NCBI RefSeq assembly: GCF_000743705.1 | Contig: NZ_JQEZ01000007.1 | Location: 62,001-126,000, forward strand | Origin: Ruegeria halocynthiae | GTDB taxonomy: Bacteria; Pseudomonadota; Alphaproteobacteria; Rhodobacterales; Rhodobacteraceae | Length of the DNA stretch: 64,000 nucleotides | Direction: 5' to 3' | Shown: positions 62,534 through 64,000 of the stretch, piece after piece | Layout of the letters: every line of letters begins with the position of its first letter | Position numbering within the stretch: the stretch's first letter is position 1 | Notes under the pieces: generated by a model | What the model was told of the DNA's origin: nothing | What the model saw: only the letters and a program-made list of their open reading frames with translations | The model's database searches: none | Program-made: the position numbers and the translations under genes

Positions 62534-63423
62534 GTCAGGGCGCGTGCTTCGAACTCACGCAGGATCAGGCGGGCCGCGTGCCCGAACCCGGCCCCTTCGG
62601 GCGTGGGGCTGTCGGGGAAGATGGCGGCCAGTTCCTGCAAAGCGTCCGATGACAGTGTGTGCAGGGATTCCTCGCCCAGATACAGGCTTTCGGCGGGCGC
62701 GCCCTCGGCCGTCAGAATCTCGTGATTGTCCAGCAGGATATGGAAGTACTCGACAGGTTCGTCGGGCGGTTCGATACTGATGCCAGGCCACGAACACAGG
62801 TGTTTCGCAGCAATCAGAACTTCGGAGATTCCGAACAGCAATTCGACCTTGGGACCACGCACCAGAATGCGATGCTGTTGCGAGACGATCAGGTCACGAC
62901 GAGGCGTATCCGGACCAAGGCTGCCCGCGCGGATTCGAACCGGCCGCATGGCCGGGTTGTCGCGTAATCGTTCGGGCGGCAAGGCGCTGCTTTCGATCCA
63001 TCGGATGGGTTGCAGTCCGTTGTCGGCAGTCCGGACGCAATCCCCGACCGCCAGCGATTCTATGGGCTGCGCACCGCGCTGCATTCCGATCAGCGTCCCG
63101 GCGGTAAAGCACACCCCTTCGATCGAGATCGTGATGTCCTGCGTCAGGGTGAACGGTGTGCCGAACAGAGTTGATGAGACCTGTACGGTAAACGTATCGG
63201 TGGCGGTCTGCTCGAAACCGAGATTGTCATAGAAGGCCGGGTTGACGGTATAGGTCCACTCTCCGTTCGCATTGATCGTGGCCGTTCCAAAGGCGGGCGG
63301 CGAAGAAATCGTCCAGTTCTGAGGGCCGGTCGGGCCAATGCTGGCCACATCCAGATCGCCGGTCGCCTGGTTCGGAGGGTTACCCGTAACAGAGCCGGTT
63401 ATGTCGCCCGTAATGGATACCAT
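62530..63423 (-). CDS. Hint-domain protein with an N-terminal VCBS/cadherin-like repeat
   Basis: 297 residues. Residues 20-103 resemble a VCBS/Ig-like repeat (GTATINANGEWTYTVNPAFYDNLGFEQTATDTFTVQV). From Cys105 (CFTAGTLIGM) runs a Hint domain of the type in roseobacter RTX-like proteins: DCVRTADNGLQPIRWIESSALPP, RDLIVSQQHRILVRG (Hint His), EVLIAAKHLC and VEYFHILLDNHEILTAEGAPAESLYLG. Likely secreted and self-cleaving. Paired with the acyltransferase gene upstream by one base, suggesting joint function in a type I secreted toxin or adhesin. Confidence 0.85.
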   Translation of the reverse strand: MVSITGDITGSVTGNPPNQATGDLDVASIGPTGPQNWTISSPPAFGTATINANGEWTYTVNPAFYDNLGFEQTATDTFTVQVSSTLFGTPFTLTQDITISIEGVCFTAGTLIGMQRGAQPIESLAVGDCVRTADNGLQPIRWIESSALPPERLRDNPAMRPVRIRAGSLGPDTPRRDLIVSQQHRILVRGPKVELLFGISEVLIAAKHLCSWPGISIEPPDEPVEYFHILLDNHEILTAEGAPAESLYLGEESLHTLSSDALQELAAIFPDSPTPEGAGFGHAARLILREFEARALT

Positions 63424-63424
63424 G

Positions 63425-63949
63425 TCACGACCTCTCCTGTTGCAGGGCCTGTTCGAATTCCCTTTTCCGATACAGCCGCATGTGCACGTCGCCCGCGTCG
63501 TCGCGGGTCCATTCCACTATTCGGTTTCGGGTCAGATCGCTATCCATGCGATTTGTTCTGACGCGCGGGTGGGGGATGTCCTTTTTCAGAATGTCCACTA
63601 TCTGATTGGTCTGGCCGAACGGTGCAACCAAATCGACAATCCAAAAGGATGATCCGCTGGTGAAATCTGCATCGGTCAGCTGTTTTTCCTTAACGGCATA
63701 TTTGTATTCTGCGTCAGGGCTGAGCCCGGCGAAGGTGACAAAGCCGCGGGGGAACCCGTTTTGGCGAAAGATGTGATACTGCCCCAGCCTGAACGGCGTT
63801 TCAAAAGCATATAGAACCTGCGACAGGCTGCGTTTCTGGTGGGTCTTTGTCAGCGAGGCAAGATAAAACATCGCACCGAAATCCGCATATTTTTCGGGCG
63901 AGATATCGAACCAGTCATTTGGGAAGGTCTTGCTCAATCCAAACCCCAT
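63425..63949 (-). CDS. Toxin-activating lysine acyltransferase (HlyC family)
   Basis: 174 residues with HlyC-type features: YADFGAMFYLASLTKTHQKRSL with catalytic His37, RLGQYHIFRQNGFPRGFVTFAGLS (core motif of the family), and SFWIVDLVAPFG with catalytic Asp106. HlyC enzymes attach fatty acyl chains from ACP to lysines of RTX toxins. Its stop is one base from the Hint-domain gene start, so the Hint protein or a toxin further off may be the substrate. The 5' end is complete at 63949. Confidence 0.85.
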   Translation of the reverse strand: MGFGLSKTFPNDWFDISPEKYADFGAMFYLASLTKTHQKRSLSQVLYAFETPFRLGQYHIFRQNGFPRGFVTFAGLSPDAEYKYAVKEKQLTDADFTSGSSFWIVDLVAPFGQTNQIVDILKKDIPHPRVRTNRMDSDLTRNRIVEWTRDDAGDVHMRLYRKREFEQALQQERS

Positions 63950-64000
63950 TAAATACCGATAATTGAATTCTATCGCCTAATATTCTGAAATGGTACTGTT

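Overview
The window looks like chromosomal DNA of an alphaproteobacterium of the Rhodobacteraceae (Roseobacter group). This is inferred from GC-rich genes, a class I lysyl-tRNA synthetase, a complex I NDUFS4-type subunit, GTA-like phage families and the overall gene content; no database search was possible.

Layout. 1-18270 is mostly host housekeeping: a truncated AT-rich gene end, a MOSC protein, nadD, a PBP4-type dacB, a TerB-like protein, an Lrp/AsnC regulator divergent from phhA-phhB, lysK, a DUF4864 protein, a large beta-helix protein, small ABM/USP/PNPOx-like proteins, an ORF6N protein, uvrB, an NDUFS4-like subunit, a GNAT and tRNA-Arg(UCU). 18352-34342 is a myo-inositol (iol) catabolic locus. 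A plus-strand operon holds iolG, a three-gene ABC importer, iolD, iolE, a PhyH-type dioxygenase, iolB and an SDR. A converging minus operon holds iolC, a second IolB-like protein and an IolJ-like aldolase. A third unit holds two extra Gfo/Idh/MocA oxidoreductases, followed by a convergent LacI-family regulator. Four copies of a 16-bp palindrome of the type TTGCAACCGGTTGCAA sit before iolG, over the iolG stop codon, between iolC and the MocA genes, and before lacI. They outline a self-contained regulon.

34484-38140 carries a serine hydrolase, a GlxA/AraC-type regulator divergent from an isochorismatase-family hydrolase, and a GST. 38150-58358 is an island at tRNA-Val(UAC). Its main part is an element of about 17.7 kb bounded by a 32-bp direct repeat of the tRNA 3' end (40626-40657 and 58327-58358), with the element's own integrase next to the intact tRNA. 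It encodes portal, a protease-capsid fusion, connectors, both terminase subunits, a tape measure protein and an Abi-like cargo gene. No replication, repressor, lysis, major tail or tail-tip gene is recognisable. It is therefore either a decayed prophage or a capsid-encoding phage satellite. A second integrase lies just outside the distal repeat, suggesting tandem integration, and beside it is a chimeric ORF carrying an IS66 TnpB remnant fused to a DUF6471 domain. A five-copy 16-bp repeat (44879-45055) lies between the tape measure gene and the accessory genes.

58480-64000 returns to host DNA: a class V aminotransferase, modABC molybdate import, a Hint-domain protein and a HlyC-type acyltransferase.
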